Shown here piece after piece: positions 53,801 through 61,816 of a stretch of DNA of 64,000 nucleotides. This DNA comes from Streptomyces griseus (GTDB taxonomy: Bacteria > Actinomycetota > Actinomycetes > Streptomycetales > Streptomycetaceae). The translations under genes and the position numbers were made by a program. Every line of letters starts with the position of its first letter. Position 1 is the first letter of the stretch. The stretch spans positions 102,808-166,807 of the forward strand of contig NZ_UAVD01000009.1 of NCBI RefSeq assembly GCF_900460065.1, written 5' to 3'. Below the pieces are notes generated by a model. The model had not been told where the DNA came from and did not search any database. It saw nothing but the letters and a program-made list of their open reading frames with translations.

Positions 53801-56800
53801 GTGTTCCGGGTGGCCTTGGCGTCGGTCCTCGCGTAACGGCCGCCGAGCGAGAGGTTGCCCGTTCGGCGCGGCAGTCCGGCCTCCGGCGCCTTGTCGTGGT
53901 CGCGTGGCGAGATGCCCAGTTCGACACCGGCGGAGAGGGTGGTGGAGGCCTGCTGCCCCTGGCCGGAGACCTCGGTGCCGATCACCGCGTTGCGCAGCGA
54001 GCGTTCGCTCATGGTCGTCTCGAACCGCCGGTCCGTGAGGCGTGCCCGCAGGATCAGGGTGTGGTGGCCGCGCCGCACCTTGCCGTCCTCGGTGAGGGTG
54101 ACCGGCACCCCGGTGGTCGTCAGGTCGTCCAGACTCTGCGCCAGGCTGGGCCGGTTGAGCGCCTCGCGCACCTGGCGGTCGTTGTGCAGCGCGGTCCGGA
54201 GGCGCCCGTCGCCGTACCAGAGCTTGGCCAGTCGCGGGTGCCGCAGCATCAGCGGCGGGACGAAGAGGGACGGGTAGGAGCGGTGGAGCGTGTCCAGCAC
54301 CGAGTCCGCGAAGGCCCGCAAGGGGTCCTGAGGCGCGGGGGCCGGGAGCGGCTGCCCGTCCCGGGCCGGGCGGGCGGGAGGCCGCTGGTCCGGCCGGAAC
54401 CCCTCGGCGCGGATCTGGCCGCCCAGGTGGACCGGGTCCTCGCGGGTGAGGTACCACGGCACCGGCGGCTCGGCGTCCGGGTTCGGGCCCGTCGCGCCGG
54501 GTGTACGGCTGTCCCACCCCGCCAGTCGGCGCGCGTCCTGGGTGGAGATCCAGTCCAGGCTGACCACCCGGACCGGGCGGGCGGCCGAGGCCGGTTCGCC
54601 GGCCCCCCGGACCATCAGGGTGCGTTCCACCCGGTAGAGCGCGAGCGGGTGGTTGCGGACCCGGCCGGTGACCTTGCGGGCCGCGTCGTTGCCCAGGTAG
54701 TGGCCCCGGCCGGTGCTGAGGTCCGCGCGGACGAGCGGGCCGCCCTGGAGGCGTACGTCGGTCTCCGGGCCGATGAGCGTGTGGTTGGGGCCCGCGGTGA
54801 CCTGGACCCCGAAACGGGTGTCGCGGACGTGGGCGCGCTGGTTCTGGTACGTGGTCTGGGCGAGGTCGCGCACCTCCGCCTTGACCGACTCCGTGACCAG
54901 GGTGGCCCGGTGCGGGATCGACCGCTCGACGACCAGGTGCCCGAGCGGGTGCCGGCCACTGCCACGGGTCAGTTCGGGCCCGCTGACCGGTCCGGAGAAC
55001 CGCCCGAACAGACCGTGCAGCCGGCCGGGCCGGACGTAGGAGATCAGCGTTCGGTGTGCCGAACTTCCGGGACGCGCACCGGAGATGGCGAGCGCCACCT
55101 CCTCCGGCGGGTCCGTCAGATGCAGTGCGGTGGTGTCACTGACCCGCGGCTCGACGCCGTCCGGGAAGGTGAGCGTCCGGGGCGCCCGCCCGGGCCCACT
55201 GAAGGGAACGGTGAGATCGTCCGGCAGCCGCCAGCTCAGCCCGTCCCGCACGGCGAACGCCGCGGCGTGCACGGGGGTGCGCCGCCAGGGGACGGCGGGG
55301 GCGGGCGAGGTGGTGTCCGGCCCGGTGGTCTTCGGCGCCTCGGTGACCCGCTCCACCCGCACCCGGTAGTGGACGTCGTCCAGGTGCAGATGCGAGCCGT
55401 CCACGGCCCGGTACTCGGACTGGTGGTACGCCTGGGTGCCCAGCGTGTAGTCGGTCCGGCGGGTCCAGCCGAGCGAAACGCCGATCTTCAGCATCCAGTT
55501 GAGCGGCGGCCCCATGCCCAGCGCGGCGGCCACCCGACGTCCGACGCCCACACTGCGCCCGCCGCCCGTACCGGCCTGTCCGCGCCGCATGGTGTCCACG
55601 CGGACGGTGGAGCCGTCGACGTCGGAGAAGCGTTCCCAGCGGTGGTACGGGATGGCTTCCACGGTCATCTCGTGGCCGACGCCGGACTTCTCCCGGCCCA
55701 CGAGACGGGCCCCCCGGGGGGCGGTGAAGGCGCCGGGCTGGTCGGTGAGCAGGCGCAGCAGTTCCGCCTCGTCGAACTGGGCGCGCAGCTTCCCGGGCAG
55801 CTTGCCGAGGATCTCCCGGGCCACCTGATCGGGCGAGCGGAGCGTGAGGACGCCGACGCCGTTCAGGAGGCCCGGGCGGGGGGTGGCGGCCGTGCGGGGG
55901 CCCGGTCCCCCGTCGCCGGGGTCGGCGTCCGGGCTGATCAGGACGGTGGGCAGCCGGCCGCCGTCGTCGAAGGTGACGGTCTGCGGCGGGGGTCCCGGCG
56001 GCCGGGCGTCCTCGCCTGTCAACAGCCGCGCGGGGCGGTGCCGTTCGAGCTGGGTCTCCAGCGGCACGGGATCGCCGCGGTCCGGGGCCGGGGTGCCGGG
56101 GGTGTCCAGGTCGGTGACCCCGCCCATGCTCCGCAGCCACTGACCGAAGACGTCGGAGCCGACCGGGTCCTCGGTCGCCGGCGCGGGGGCGGGTGCCGAG
56201 GTGGGGGCGGGTGCCGAGGCCGGGGCGGGGAGGGCCGACGCGGGGACCAGGGCGTCGAAGTGGTCGGTCCCGTTGTAGGACAGGTGCAGGGCCCCTCCCG
56301 GGCCACCCGGGTTGAGGGGGGTGACGAAGGTGCTCCCCGGAGCCCGCGGGTCCGGCTGCACGAGCCGCAGGTCGAGGCCGAGGATGTGCGCCAGCGCCTG
56401 CGGGAGCACGTCGGCGAAGGGGGACGCCCAGAGCGCGGGGCGCTCCGCCGCCGCGAGGATCAGCCCGTCGGTGCCGAGCCGCCGCGCGTCGGCGGGGGTC
56501 GGCGCCACTTCGGCGAGGTGCGGGTAGCCGCCGTCCCGGAGCAGCCGCCGCCACCGCCGGCCGTCTCCGTCGGTGACGACCGCCTGCGCGATCAGGTCCC
56601 AGCGCCGGTTGATCCGGCCGAGCGCGTCCGGGTCCCGTACTCCGGCGATGGCGGTCATCCGCAGGTCGTCGACGACGGCGAGCACCGGATCGGGGTTCGC
56701 CTCGGCGGCCGAGGCGAGCAGTTCGGACCCGGTGAGCCGCTCGCGCAGCAGTTCGCGGAGGCGGGTGACGTTCCGCGCGGCCCAGGCCGGGGGCACGGGC

Positions 56801-59800
56801 CGGCTGCGCGCGCTGTCGAGCAGCGCCCGGAAGAGGCAGTCGCCGCCGCCCGGGGTGCGCAACCGGCGAAAGGCCAGCCCGTCCGCGCGTACGGCGTTCG
56901 CGGGACCGGGCGTCACCGGGTCCTTGCTGAACAGGGCCAGGCCTTCGGCGAGGCTCTCCGGCCGGCTCCGTGCGGGCGCCAGATCGGGTCGTCGGCGCAG
57001 GAGTTCCGCGGTGTCCTCGGGGCTCAGCGCCAGGTCGGCGAGGGGCAGCGGCGCGGTGGAGAGGGACCAAGTGATCCGCGCGGCGGGCGCGTAGGCGAGG
57101 CCGGCCACGTCCTGGGGCGAGACCGGGGTGGTCGGCGGGAGTTCGGGGGGCGGCGGGGGCAACAGGGCGTCGAGCGTGGTGCCGGGCCCCGCGGTGGCCC
57201 GCAACCGGGCTGCGGAGCGCAGGAATTCCCGGTACTCCTCGGGCGTGGGGTCGGCCGAGGGGTTCTGGGTGGTCGTGGCGGTGCGTGCCGGGGCCGCCTC
57301 GGTGCCGGCGGTCCTGGCACCCGTCGCGCCGCGCCGGTCGATGACCATCCGCCGCAGGAGGTCCGGGGTCATCCGACCGTCGCCGTACCGGGCCGCCGTG
57401 CCCTGATCGACCCAGCGCAGCCCGTCCACGTACGCGAGAGCGGCGAGCGACTCGTGGCCGCCGGGGCGCTGTTCGGCATCGGTGCCGAGCACATCGCGCA
57501 GCGTCCGGATCTGCTGGAGGGTTCGGGCCCGGGCGAAGGCGTCGGCCGGGTCCGGGCCCGTGTGCAGTCCGGCCTCGCGCGCCAGCCCGTCCAGTTCGGC
57601 ACCGCCGGGCTCCGGGGTGAACAGCCGCCACCGGCCCGGCCCGTCCGGGCCTTCGGTGAGCACCGCGCGGACGTTGCCGTCCCGGTCCTTGGCCGTGCCC
57701 GCCTCGGTGGTCGGCGCGTACACCGGCCGCCCGGTGCGGTTCGCCACGTGCTGGGCCACCGGCAGTCCGGCGATCTGCGGCTGCCGGCCGGTCTCGCAGG
57801 AGAACAGCACCAGCGGCCGGTCCTGATCGCCGTCCTGGGCCCACGACTTGAGGACCTCGCCGAGCTGTACCCCGCTGATCTTCACACTGGGGTGCGCCGG
57901 GTCGTCGGTGCCGAGCGTGACGGTGCGGGACGTGCCGTGTCCCGCGAAGTAGTCGGCGCCCCGCTTTGTGCCGGAGCCGGGGAGCGCGGTCGGCGGTCCG
58001 GTGAACACCGTACGGGGGGTGGGCGGGGTCTCGCCGGCTCCGGGGGCCGCGCCCTCGGAAGAGGTGGTGCGCACGCCGCGGAAGGTGTCCTGCCCGAGCA
58101 GGGCCCGGCGCCCCGCGCTCTGCCCCGTACCGTCCTCGGCGGGGCTCTGCGAGATGGTCAGCGTCCGCACCGCACGGCCCGGACGGGGCTGGTGTGGTCC
58201 CTCCGGAACCCAGCGCCGCAGCTGCGCGAAGGGCACCGCGTGGCCGCTCAGGGTGGTGACGACCGGCTGCCGGCCCTCGGGCGGCGTGGGGCCTCCTCCC
58301 CCGGTGGTGTCGATGGTGCCGCGGCCCGACTCCAGGTGCGGGTCCACGGCGTCCTGCGCGGGGGCCGGGCGGGGCCGGACGGTGTCCAGCGCCCCGTCGC
58401 GCACCAGGGCATCGACCATCTGCGGTACCGAATGGCCGCCCTGGAACAGGCTGTACATGGTGTCGGGCACGACGGGCCGGAAGCCCTGCTCCAGGAGGAG
58501 TCTGGGCAGCAGGATCTGGACGTTGGAGCGGAGATTGCCGTCCTGGAAGGGGTGGACCACATGCAGCGCGCGCACGGTGCGGACGATGGAGGCGAGTCGG
58601 GCCGCGTCGTCGGCGTCGGGCCGCCCGACCCGCGCGTAGTGCTGCTGGAACAGCGCGTCGACGAGACCGGGCGCCGCCGCCTTCGTGTAGTTGGTCGCCA
58701 GCGCCGGATTGCTGTGCAGGAAGCGGGTGAGGATGGTGACCGGCCGGGGTGAGGGCAGGGGGTCGGCCCAGTTGTGCGTGGTCATGTCGTAGACCAGCGC
58801 CCGGCCCCCGACGCGCTCGTCGAAGACGTCGGGAGCGAGGGCGTCACCGCGCAGCGGGAACTGGGTGGTGCCGTCGCCGGACCAGCCGATCGTCCGGCCG
58901 AGGTGGCCGGTCGCCAGGGCGTGCATGGTGCGGTACGCGGAGGCGTCCATGGGGGCCTCGACGGTGTCGGGGTCCCCGAGGAACCGGGTGTACGCCTCGA
59001 CCATGCCCGCCCGGAAGCCCGGGGACCGGTCGTGGTCGTAGAAGGAGCCGGGGTCGTCGGGGAAGGCGGCCAGCGCGGCTTCGTGGTCCTTGGGGTCGAT
59101 GTAGAACCGCCACCACGCGTCCTCCGGCAGGAAGTCCCGCAGGGTCCCGGGCCGCCCCGGCGGCGCCTGGTCCGTGGCGGGCCCGCCGTTCCCGGTGCTC
59201 GTACCGGGGGCGGCATGGGTTCCGTCGGCGCGCCCCGACTCCAGGTGCAGATCGGTGGCCGTCCCGGTCCAGGGGCCGGACGGGGTGGCCGGTGTGAACA
59301 CGGCGGGGGTGTCGTGCCCGGTTCGGGGGTTCTCGGTGGCCGTGGACGACGTCGGCTCGATGTCCGCCGTGCCCTCGGGGCCGGTCACCGGGGTCGGCTC
59401 GCTCGAAAGCACCCGTACGGGCAGCGGGTCCGGGTCGCCCGGTGCGGGCGCGCCGCCGTCCCTGCCCGCGGGCTTCTCCCCGGGGGGCGCAGTGGCCGAC
59501 GTGGTCGGCGCAGGCGTCGCCGACGTGGCGGGCACGGGCGTGGGCGCGGTCGTCGCGACGGGCACGGCAGGCGTCGGCCCGGCGGACGTGGCAGGCATGG
59601 GTGCCGAGCCGACCGGCGACGGGGCCGGCGCGACGGGCGGCGGGCCGAGGGCGGCCGCGAGCGGCAGCAGCACGTCGGCGTCGGGAAACGCGGTCTCCCC
59701 CGTGCCGCCCGGCACCACATCGGGGCCCGGTCCGGTGAGCGGACGGACCTGGACCGGGTCGCCGGGACCCTGGCGGGTCAGCTCGACGGCACTGCGTACC

Positions 59801-61779
59801 GGCTCCCCGGTCTCCCCCGCCACGTCGGACGCGACCGGCGCGACCGGCGGACCGAGCACGACGGCCCGGTCGGCCCCGGCGCCGTCCAGCAGTTCGGCGG
59901 CCTCCGGAGACCCCGCGCCCGGCGGCGGCGTCTCCGAGACCACGATCGTCAGCTCCGGCGCCTCGGTGCCGGTGCCGACAGCCGGGCCCGCTCCTCCCGG
60001 CACGGGGGCGTCCACCCCCGTCGGCCGGTCCACCGTCGCCGGTGTGCCGAAGCCCTTCAAAGCCCTGCGGACCTCCTCGGCGTCCAGCTGGGCCGATGGG
60101 CTGTTCCCGACGGGCACCACCCGGACCTCGGGCCGGTGCGCCAGGTGGGCGTTCAGGCTGTCGCGCACACCGGTCTCGGTGCTGCTGGGCGGCAGGCCGC
60201 CCCGTAGGGCGGCGAGGTCGCGCAGCGCCTGCTCGCGCGCCTCTCCGGGGCCTTGGTGGACCTGTTGCCACAGCTCGTTCTCGGCGGCGGTCACGGGCAT
60301 CGGGCCCGGGGAGTACGGCGGCGGGTCCACCGGGACGTACGGCGGCGGCTCCGGCGCGACGGCGGACGGGGGCGGCTCGCTGCCGGGGAGGGTTCCCTGG
60401 CCGGTGGTCCGCGGGACGGCCGGCGGCGGCCCGCCGTGTGCGGGCGAGATACCTCCGGTGGGGTCCTGCCGCGCGGGGCCGCCGGAGCGGTCGGGGCCCT
60501 CGGAGCCTGAGGAGTCCCCGGAACCCCGTGTACCGGAGTCGCCGGCGCCGGAGACCGTGGGCGGCGGCTGGTTGCGCAACTTGTCCATGGCGTGGCGCAG
60601 TTCGGCGCCAGTGTTCAGGGCCGTGCCGGTGAGCGAGGACTCGACCTGGCTGCTGATGCCCGCGCCGACGAAGGTCGACCAACTGGTGGACCAGTCGCCG
60701 TCGAAGGCCCCCTTCACGAGGATCTCCGCGAGCGCCTCGCCGGACCCTGCGGCGAGGAAGTCGGCCGTTCCCTTCAGCCCGTAGTGCCCGGCCAGCGCGC
60801 CCGGCCGGTCCGCGTTGTGGCGCAGGAGCTGGTTGTTCCGCCACAGTTCGGGGTTGTTCCGGAAGGCGAGCGGGCCGTCCCGGAAGGTGACCGGTGGCCC
60901 GGGCGGAGGCGTGGGGCCGTTGCCGCTCGGGGTGGGGCCGGGGCGGTCGGGGCCCGGCGTGGCCTCGGGGCCGGGCTTGGGGGTGGGGGCCGGCCCGTTG
61001 TTCTTCAGGTCGATGTCCGGGGTGTCCCGCAGGTTGGGGTTGTTCTTGAAGTCCGGTCCGGTCTTCAGGAAGTTGCCGTCGAAGCTCCGGACGATGTCCT
61101 TCGCGAACTTGTCGAAGACGCTCGTGAAGAGGCCCGCCGCCGCGCCGAACGCCGCGGCCTTGCCGATGTCGCTCCAGTCGATCCCGTCGGGGCGGCGGCC
61201 GTCCGGGGCGAAGTTCATCATCGCCAGCCGCACGGCGAAGGTGGTGAACGCCTCGGCGAACGCCTCGGTCAGGGAGGGCGTCAGGTGCAGCCGTTGGAGC
61301 AGATGGCTGAGCGTGGTGAGGATGAAGAAGCGGCTGCGGAGCTTGGCCATCATGATCTGGCTCGCGGAGGCTCCGCCGGTGAAGAAGGACATCGCCAGGT
61401 AGATGGCGATCTCGATGAGCAGCCGGATGATCTCGGCGATGACCTGCCACTTGGACTCCATGATGTCCATGGAGGTCTTGCGCCGGCCTTCGGCGATCCT
61501 GTCGAGCTGTTCGGCGAAGTCGCGCAGGTAGTTCTTGCCGCCGTCGTCGACGAGCATGCCCATCGCCCGGCCGTAGGACGTGGCGAGGTCGTCCGGCATG
61601 GACTCACCGATGTCGTGGATCGACTTGTCGATCAGCGAGGACAGCCGCTCCAGTTTGCGCCCGAGGCCGGAGTAGGGCCGTCGGCTCTCGAAGGCGAGGT
61701 CCTCGTCGGCGTCCATGAGCTTCTCCCCCGTGAGGATGAAGATCATTGCGTTGACCTCGGGCGATACCTGGATGCTCAC
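44854..61779 (-). CDS. Giant multidomain protein (5641 residues): WXG-linked toxin-like, lonely-Cys type, with Fic-like, His-Cys peptidase-like and OTU segments
   Basis: The GTG at 61779 gives an N-terminus (SIQVSPEVNAMIFILTGEKL) resembling WXG-linked actinobacterial toxins; an ATG at 61716 has a better ribosome site (GGGGGAG). Visible parts, by residue: helical N-terminus with membrane-like stretches (about 110-230); Pro-rich linkers; Fic-like domain with HPFQDGNLR (His1076), whose usual second Arg is replaced; caspase/CHAT-like His1281 (FAGHG) and Cys1328 (LFSCETG); OTU-like protease with GGGDCLFRAL (Cys1648) and DHFDA (His1840); long beta-rich middle (about 2030-3500); pseudo-OTU with Ser3797 for Cys; pseudo-OTU with Gly4093; a second peptidase-like segment lacking Cys; OmpA-like VTGHGNRS (about 5170); conserved helical C-terminus. 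Family knowledge links such giants to type VII secretion. Whether it is a toxin, an antibiotic-related factor or a cell-surface protein is unknown. No immunity gene follows. Confidence 0.9.
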   Translation of the reverse strand: MSIQVSPEVNAMIFILTGEKLMDADEDLAFESRRPYSGLGRKLERLSSLIDKSIHDIGESMPDDLATSYGRAMGMLVDDGGKNYLRDFAEQLDRIAEGRRKTSMDIMESKWQVIAEIIRLLIEIAIYLAMSFFTGGASASQIMMAKLRSRFFILTTLSHLLQRLHLTPSLTEAFAEAFTTFAVRLAMMNFAPDGRRPDGIDWSDIGKAAAFGAAAGLFTSVFDKFAKDIVRSFDGNFLKTGPDFKNNPNLRDTPDIDLKNNGPAPTPKPGPEATPGPDRPGPTPSGNGPTPPPGPPVTFRDGPLAFRNNPELWRNNQLLRHNADRPGALAGHYGLKGTADFLAAGSGEALAEILVKGAFDGDWSTSWSTFVGAGISSQVESSLTGTALNTGAELRHAMDKLRNQPPPTVSGAGDSGTRGSGDSSGSEGPDRSGGPARQDPTGGISPAHGGPPPAVPRTTGQGTLPGSEPPPSAVAPEPPPYVPVDPPPYSPGPMPVTAAENELWQQVHQGPGEAREQALRDLAALRGGLPPSSTETGVRDSLNAHLAHRPEVRVVPVGNSPSAQLDAEEVRRALKGFGTPATVDRPTGVDAPVPGGAGPAVGTGTEAPELTIVVSETPPPGAGSPEAAELLDGAGADRAVVLGPPVAPVASDVAGETGEPVRSAVELTRQGPGDPVQVRPLTGPGPDVVPGGTGETAFPDADVLLPLAAALGPPPVAPAPSPVGSAPMPATSAGPTPAVPVATTAPTPVPATSATPAPTTSATAPPGEKPAGRDGGAPAPGDPDPLPVRVLSSEPTPVTGPEGTADIEPTSSTATENPRTGHDTPAVFTPATPSGPWTGTATDLHLESGRADGTHAAPGTSTGNGGPATDQAPPGRPGTLRDFLPEDAWWRFYIDPKDHEAALAAFPDDPGSFYDHDRSPGFRAGMVEAYTRFLGDPDTVEAPMDASAYRTMHALATGHLGRTIGWSGDGTTQFPLRGDALAPDVFDERVGGRALVYDMTTHNWADPLPSPRPVTILTRFLHSNPALATNYTKAAAPGLVDALFQQHYARVGRPDADDAARLASIVRTVRALHVVHPFQDGNLRSNVQILLPRLLLEQGFRPVVPDTMYSLFQGGHSVPQMVDALVRDGALDTVRPRPAPAQDAVDPHLESGRGTIDTTGGGGPTPPEGRQPVVTTLSGHAVPFAQLRRWVPEGPHQPRPGRAVRTLTISQSPAEDGTGQSAGRRALLGQDTFRGVRTTSSEGAAPGAGETPPTPRTVFTGPPTALPGSGTKRGADYFAGHGTSRTVTLGTDDPAHPSVKISGVQLGEVLKSWAQDGDQDRPLVLFSCETGRQPQIAGLPVAQHVANRTGRPVYAPTTEAGTAKDRDGNVRAVLTEGPDGPGRWRLFTPEPGGAELDGLAREAGLHTGPDPADAFARARTLQQIRTLRDVLGTDAEQRPGGHESLAALAYVDGLRWVDQGTAARYGDGRMTPDLLRRMVIDRRGATGARTAGTEAAPARTATTTQNPSADPTPEEYREFLRSAARLRATAGPGTTLDALLPPPPPELPPTTPVSPQDVAGLAYAPAARITWSLSTAPLPLADLALSPEDTAELLRRRPDLAPARSRPESLAEGLALFSKDPVTPGPANAVRADGLAFRRLRTPGGGDCLFRALLDSARSRPVPPAWAARNVTRLRELLRERLTGSELLASAAEANPDPVLAVVDDLRMTAIAGVRDPDALGRINRRWDLIAQAVVTDGDGRRWRRLLRDGGYPHLAEVAPTPADARRLGTDGLILAAAERPALWASPFADVLPQALAHILGLDLRLVQPDPRAPGSTFVTPLNPGGPGGALHLSYNGTDHFDALVPASALPAPASAPAPTSAPAPAPATEDPVGSDVFGQWLRSMGGVTDLDTPGTPAPDRGDPVPLETQLERHRPARLLTGEDARPPGPPPQTVTFDDGGRLPTVLISPDADPGDGGPGPRTAATPRPGLLNGVGVLTLRSPDQVAREILGKLPGKLRAQFDEAELLRLLTDQPGAFTAPRGARLVGREKSGVGHEMTVEAIPYHRWERFSDVDGSTVRVDTMRRGQAGTGGGRSVGVGRRVAAALGMGPPLNWMLKIGVSLGWTRRTDYTLGTQAYHQSEYRAVDGSHLHLDDVHYRVRVERVTEAPKTTGPDTTSPAPAVPWRRTPVHAAAFAVRDGLSWRLPDDLTVPFSGPGRAPRTLTFPDGVEPRVSDTTALHLTDPPEEVALAISGARPGSSAHRTLISYVRPGRLHGLFGRFSGPVSGPELTRGSGRHPLGHLVVERSIPHRATLVTESVKAEVRDLAQTTYQNQRAHVRDTRFGVQVTAGPNHTLIGPETDVRLQGGPLVRADLSTGRGHYLGNDAARKVTGRVRNHPLALYRVERTLMVRGAGEPASAARPVRVVSLDWISTQDARRLAGWDSRTPGATGPNPDAEPPVPWYLTREDPVHLGGQIRAEGFRPDQRPPARPARDGQPLPAPAPQDPLRAFADSVLDTLHRSYPSLFVPPLMLRHPRLAKLWYGDGRLRTALHNDRQVREALNRPSLAQSLDDLTTTGVPVTLTEDGKVRRGHHTLILRARLTDRRFETTMSERSLRNAVIGTEVSGQGQQASTTLSAGVELGISPRDHDKAPEAGLPRRTGNLSLGGRYARTDAKATRNTVAVAHDQLTFQSGADLYSYRVELGATFEGHRRPRGWARLASVGLLGAGLFVSKVEERPLFSRGTETVGRVELAVPAAHGSDRYAPTDPPATGPATGPAAATSTAPAPTPAPRPLSATEADQLLDGTRPLPHGQPSERQLVRRLLSAPHVVLSAEGGRQRQRLVQDTADRASGTSWHVSAPGAPIRTALRRAMADLSIAGQLGQYLGPFGSRITGLSGAGPLATHYLKAAVRGELGNVRVMSDPKPGSLEATIGNEHRVAGTSSTVSRTTLGLQGATMPLQQAPGEQAVVGSYATALQYAWGKGRSASQTLTRGRNTTLAYAGRMYLVVADAVETVAVRDRWTAAMGAVGTRPGAGIGAAAGRISERLGRKLAPRRAAAALQRVRDAVMFHLPMQDAIEAGLAPDGLGATTPDNLGGGYRLPPFLRGRRFPSHPSGQLDAGPAAQRLMGQLERIGVPSHDREQVLQRLSPDFLRSHLHELTTDGMTLPVRYRAWSRPHHLPVGGSPGQLRFTLTPVTTTVQRLRTGYELEDYRTTARDDAAGTTQDRGADVTLSASQRAAGSGVLVANPALQGTAARQRSSARTETAGSTAMPNIATTQTHAEIVTSYTLTVTMTDASGEPLGPTATAPVGSLGEILPTSLLTPEGDGAAGALTEQEIPEPERAVTLLTADQARPEAVAKWRRPTVGETGAPDPDVLLVDDRIGSGILAVDVLGAVNVHDALTLATARADGSPGDSDLGRRHSGAVLAERVRMARHTPLTGLGTAPAEAQREAAGQVGLTAGFREALGAEGSPLPTQASAHLFGQSHTADSRLYARMHRRGARLLAVENKPRMEAMRRRKASDALESGIVDNVEGAVSSSPMAGNSNAGVTNPGATVPIGGANDGTTLKGATDTTLGTHVKVVTDRSMLFAIPVSWLSVAEVDHRFTDSRPARALGKPRRGPRAAEAETTALVWLREDIARDHGLLDDTTFPDEARTAWDDQAKAAADLAAAEKNYYDARARAREAWLDLSADERAALGDGHPDLATVLPRSMDRSPAVAAWRTAREEVRRWRRHTDAAAADHHRLHLAATRLTAHHQGSVSAEVKDPPQEYTAPDWRSEAPEPYTITDATDSAPRTLTSPDGATVRDVHAVPHDGASFFHALLAVARDRGRLPHLLGTDLAERFAARPADPEVTAEAVAAARDRLAWALADHGNEDLLDALALDAADTFTRDELDLSGVRLTAAQQAEFDAFGRLPQTFWPTPEQRVALAVAALSRPFAAEPPAADATDRDAGETAPPERRAGDHGGADLLPALAARVLGTPLTVVTGEGRQQVFLPHGADPAAVDAATDPVLLAEQGFFHATLPAGTPPPVATPLPTPTTTSAAGGSTTGAVATGTATPPAKPLTHRGHTTAPWLPPADATVPRYRLDRDGVLTAPDGATYTQGAPTGRGNGFFGALSTALRQAAAQPGPDRREASRLRTRADASPALLMRLNGLPGKPAERDALFAPPPLPARPGVPEPSRDARDGHLRRHLAEAPWGPDADRAVAEWAAAATGATVTLVEENGTVHTYAGPSPDAPTLRLRRRGGDLVPLLPRTPAPAPKAGSPARPDPADVPLPPSPTGSGLPAPPDDEEAYELSTFSGAEPPSPDRAIHPGDGDGGRGPDSEDGDEVTPPAWADPRWLSTVFGPQWSRAPRSRLQETSEALYALVERAAGGRPLRAGLTGLTHEVLHLPRRTRVSPQDVLDLGALALEASSDDLESAEDLAAYFIDRQIETRRDALAEETLLHTEDRSPAGRDFTGTGHRPPEPDSYLAERSGAVDRQPAPWRGPYVIVAEEADGGGVEIVTPWRTFVVRDPVEMARIISYDSRRPRGADIVLVLPETFAAQVANLVSGTTARPTWYPRRPVEVADHPTTGERRLVVHRSPGETGPDWAAPPPPRDPGLTGARDLTSDSDPGGDSESDSDSTDDGDAEFDRLADLAQWERRIDALRPRPLITRDYRVVDESGTGVLFTELHPRAVGEVRAGDGPDAPALILPHQDQGFVHTTDRPPLHISEDRTLALHSAGDDTTGRSRQVYATRAAIERSAALLAATGAGVRLTADTSVRLLLPREDGSTGEPLFRVEARFLTASGASEHAFTRDFARTVAGADAPPLSHLAFRGPDGTAATAPVNGLHGREVTGTHHLAQALTEAARGVRPAAGVTPDWAARRAGSDPRFTGGVVGAPTPGEPYGRALSHTPDNTLRGPLNAAAARTGVNQFAWAEVGEGYLIQSVSTTNDGGAQLFTHNHAKPGAPAGPHAPYHFAQVVLASEDGAHQITLENATHSRADLPADRLDDIVDDNLDRYDADELGRLARETDRRAEEARRGGAEAAEIVRLEGFAHAARALAGVHEAEQVRWYFAEDRPEHATAQREVDRARARARDAVRAAAPVTDDKDLWFFRAYSRRPGESAHAVNAALLSEGPSAVSNPLTTVVLHGHTPRPHQRTLRFAEQRHNPASDQDENLDALALSLARAGLWNRANGLPLPTVTVTGHGNRSRASGRKRAEAVTGALGDRLGRLLRTFQEGAPGPHVTLSDFRLTQDAKRVRGATDPDRGRVVTVDIDDRRRTPAPRPHRPEPLGEPTEPGTPAPPRPASGPAPATGSPTEPPGSAGSAPGRAGSRTSRRSVGTSPDRGVEVPAWVRARIRYAEESLAFERRLADHLAENEAVTEEFRKMARAAWERARQQFPRHLATFGSENPSLAGSVGTGRPALQQVLRSGNLRELVTFLFQGISSDLVPEMLGGREDQHPEIEAERPSRRQAEGRAELERLAEELRLDDRLTAQEKQAALARATRAHLVRTRPDDVRPPLSRAERLLAVDDQGLTWMPATSVYDLAMSSGFQGASEDSGGLVATGTAGSTYRFLVHAARMRDRWGIDLDLGLIRAGMIATSMSAGHHSFHEVMRGAQLALDGLPGHDPALDYQDNWGRYWNVYPLTERELRDHVARDGLFPDEHARALLDTR

Positions 61780-61816
61780 CGGCGGCCACCACGAAGGGAC
61801 TGCGGGCAGGGCGAAG

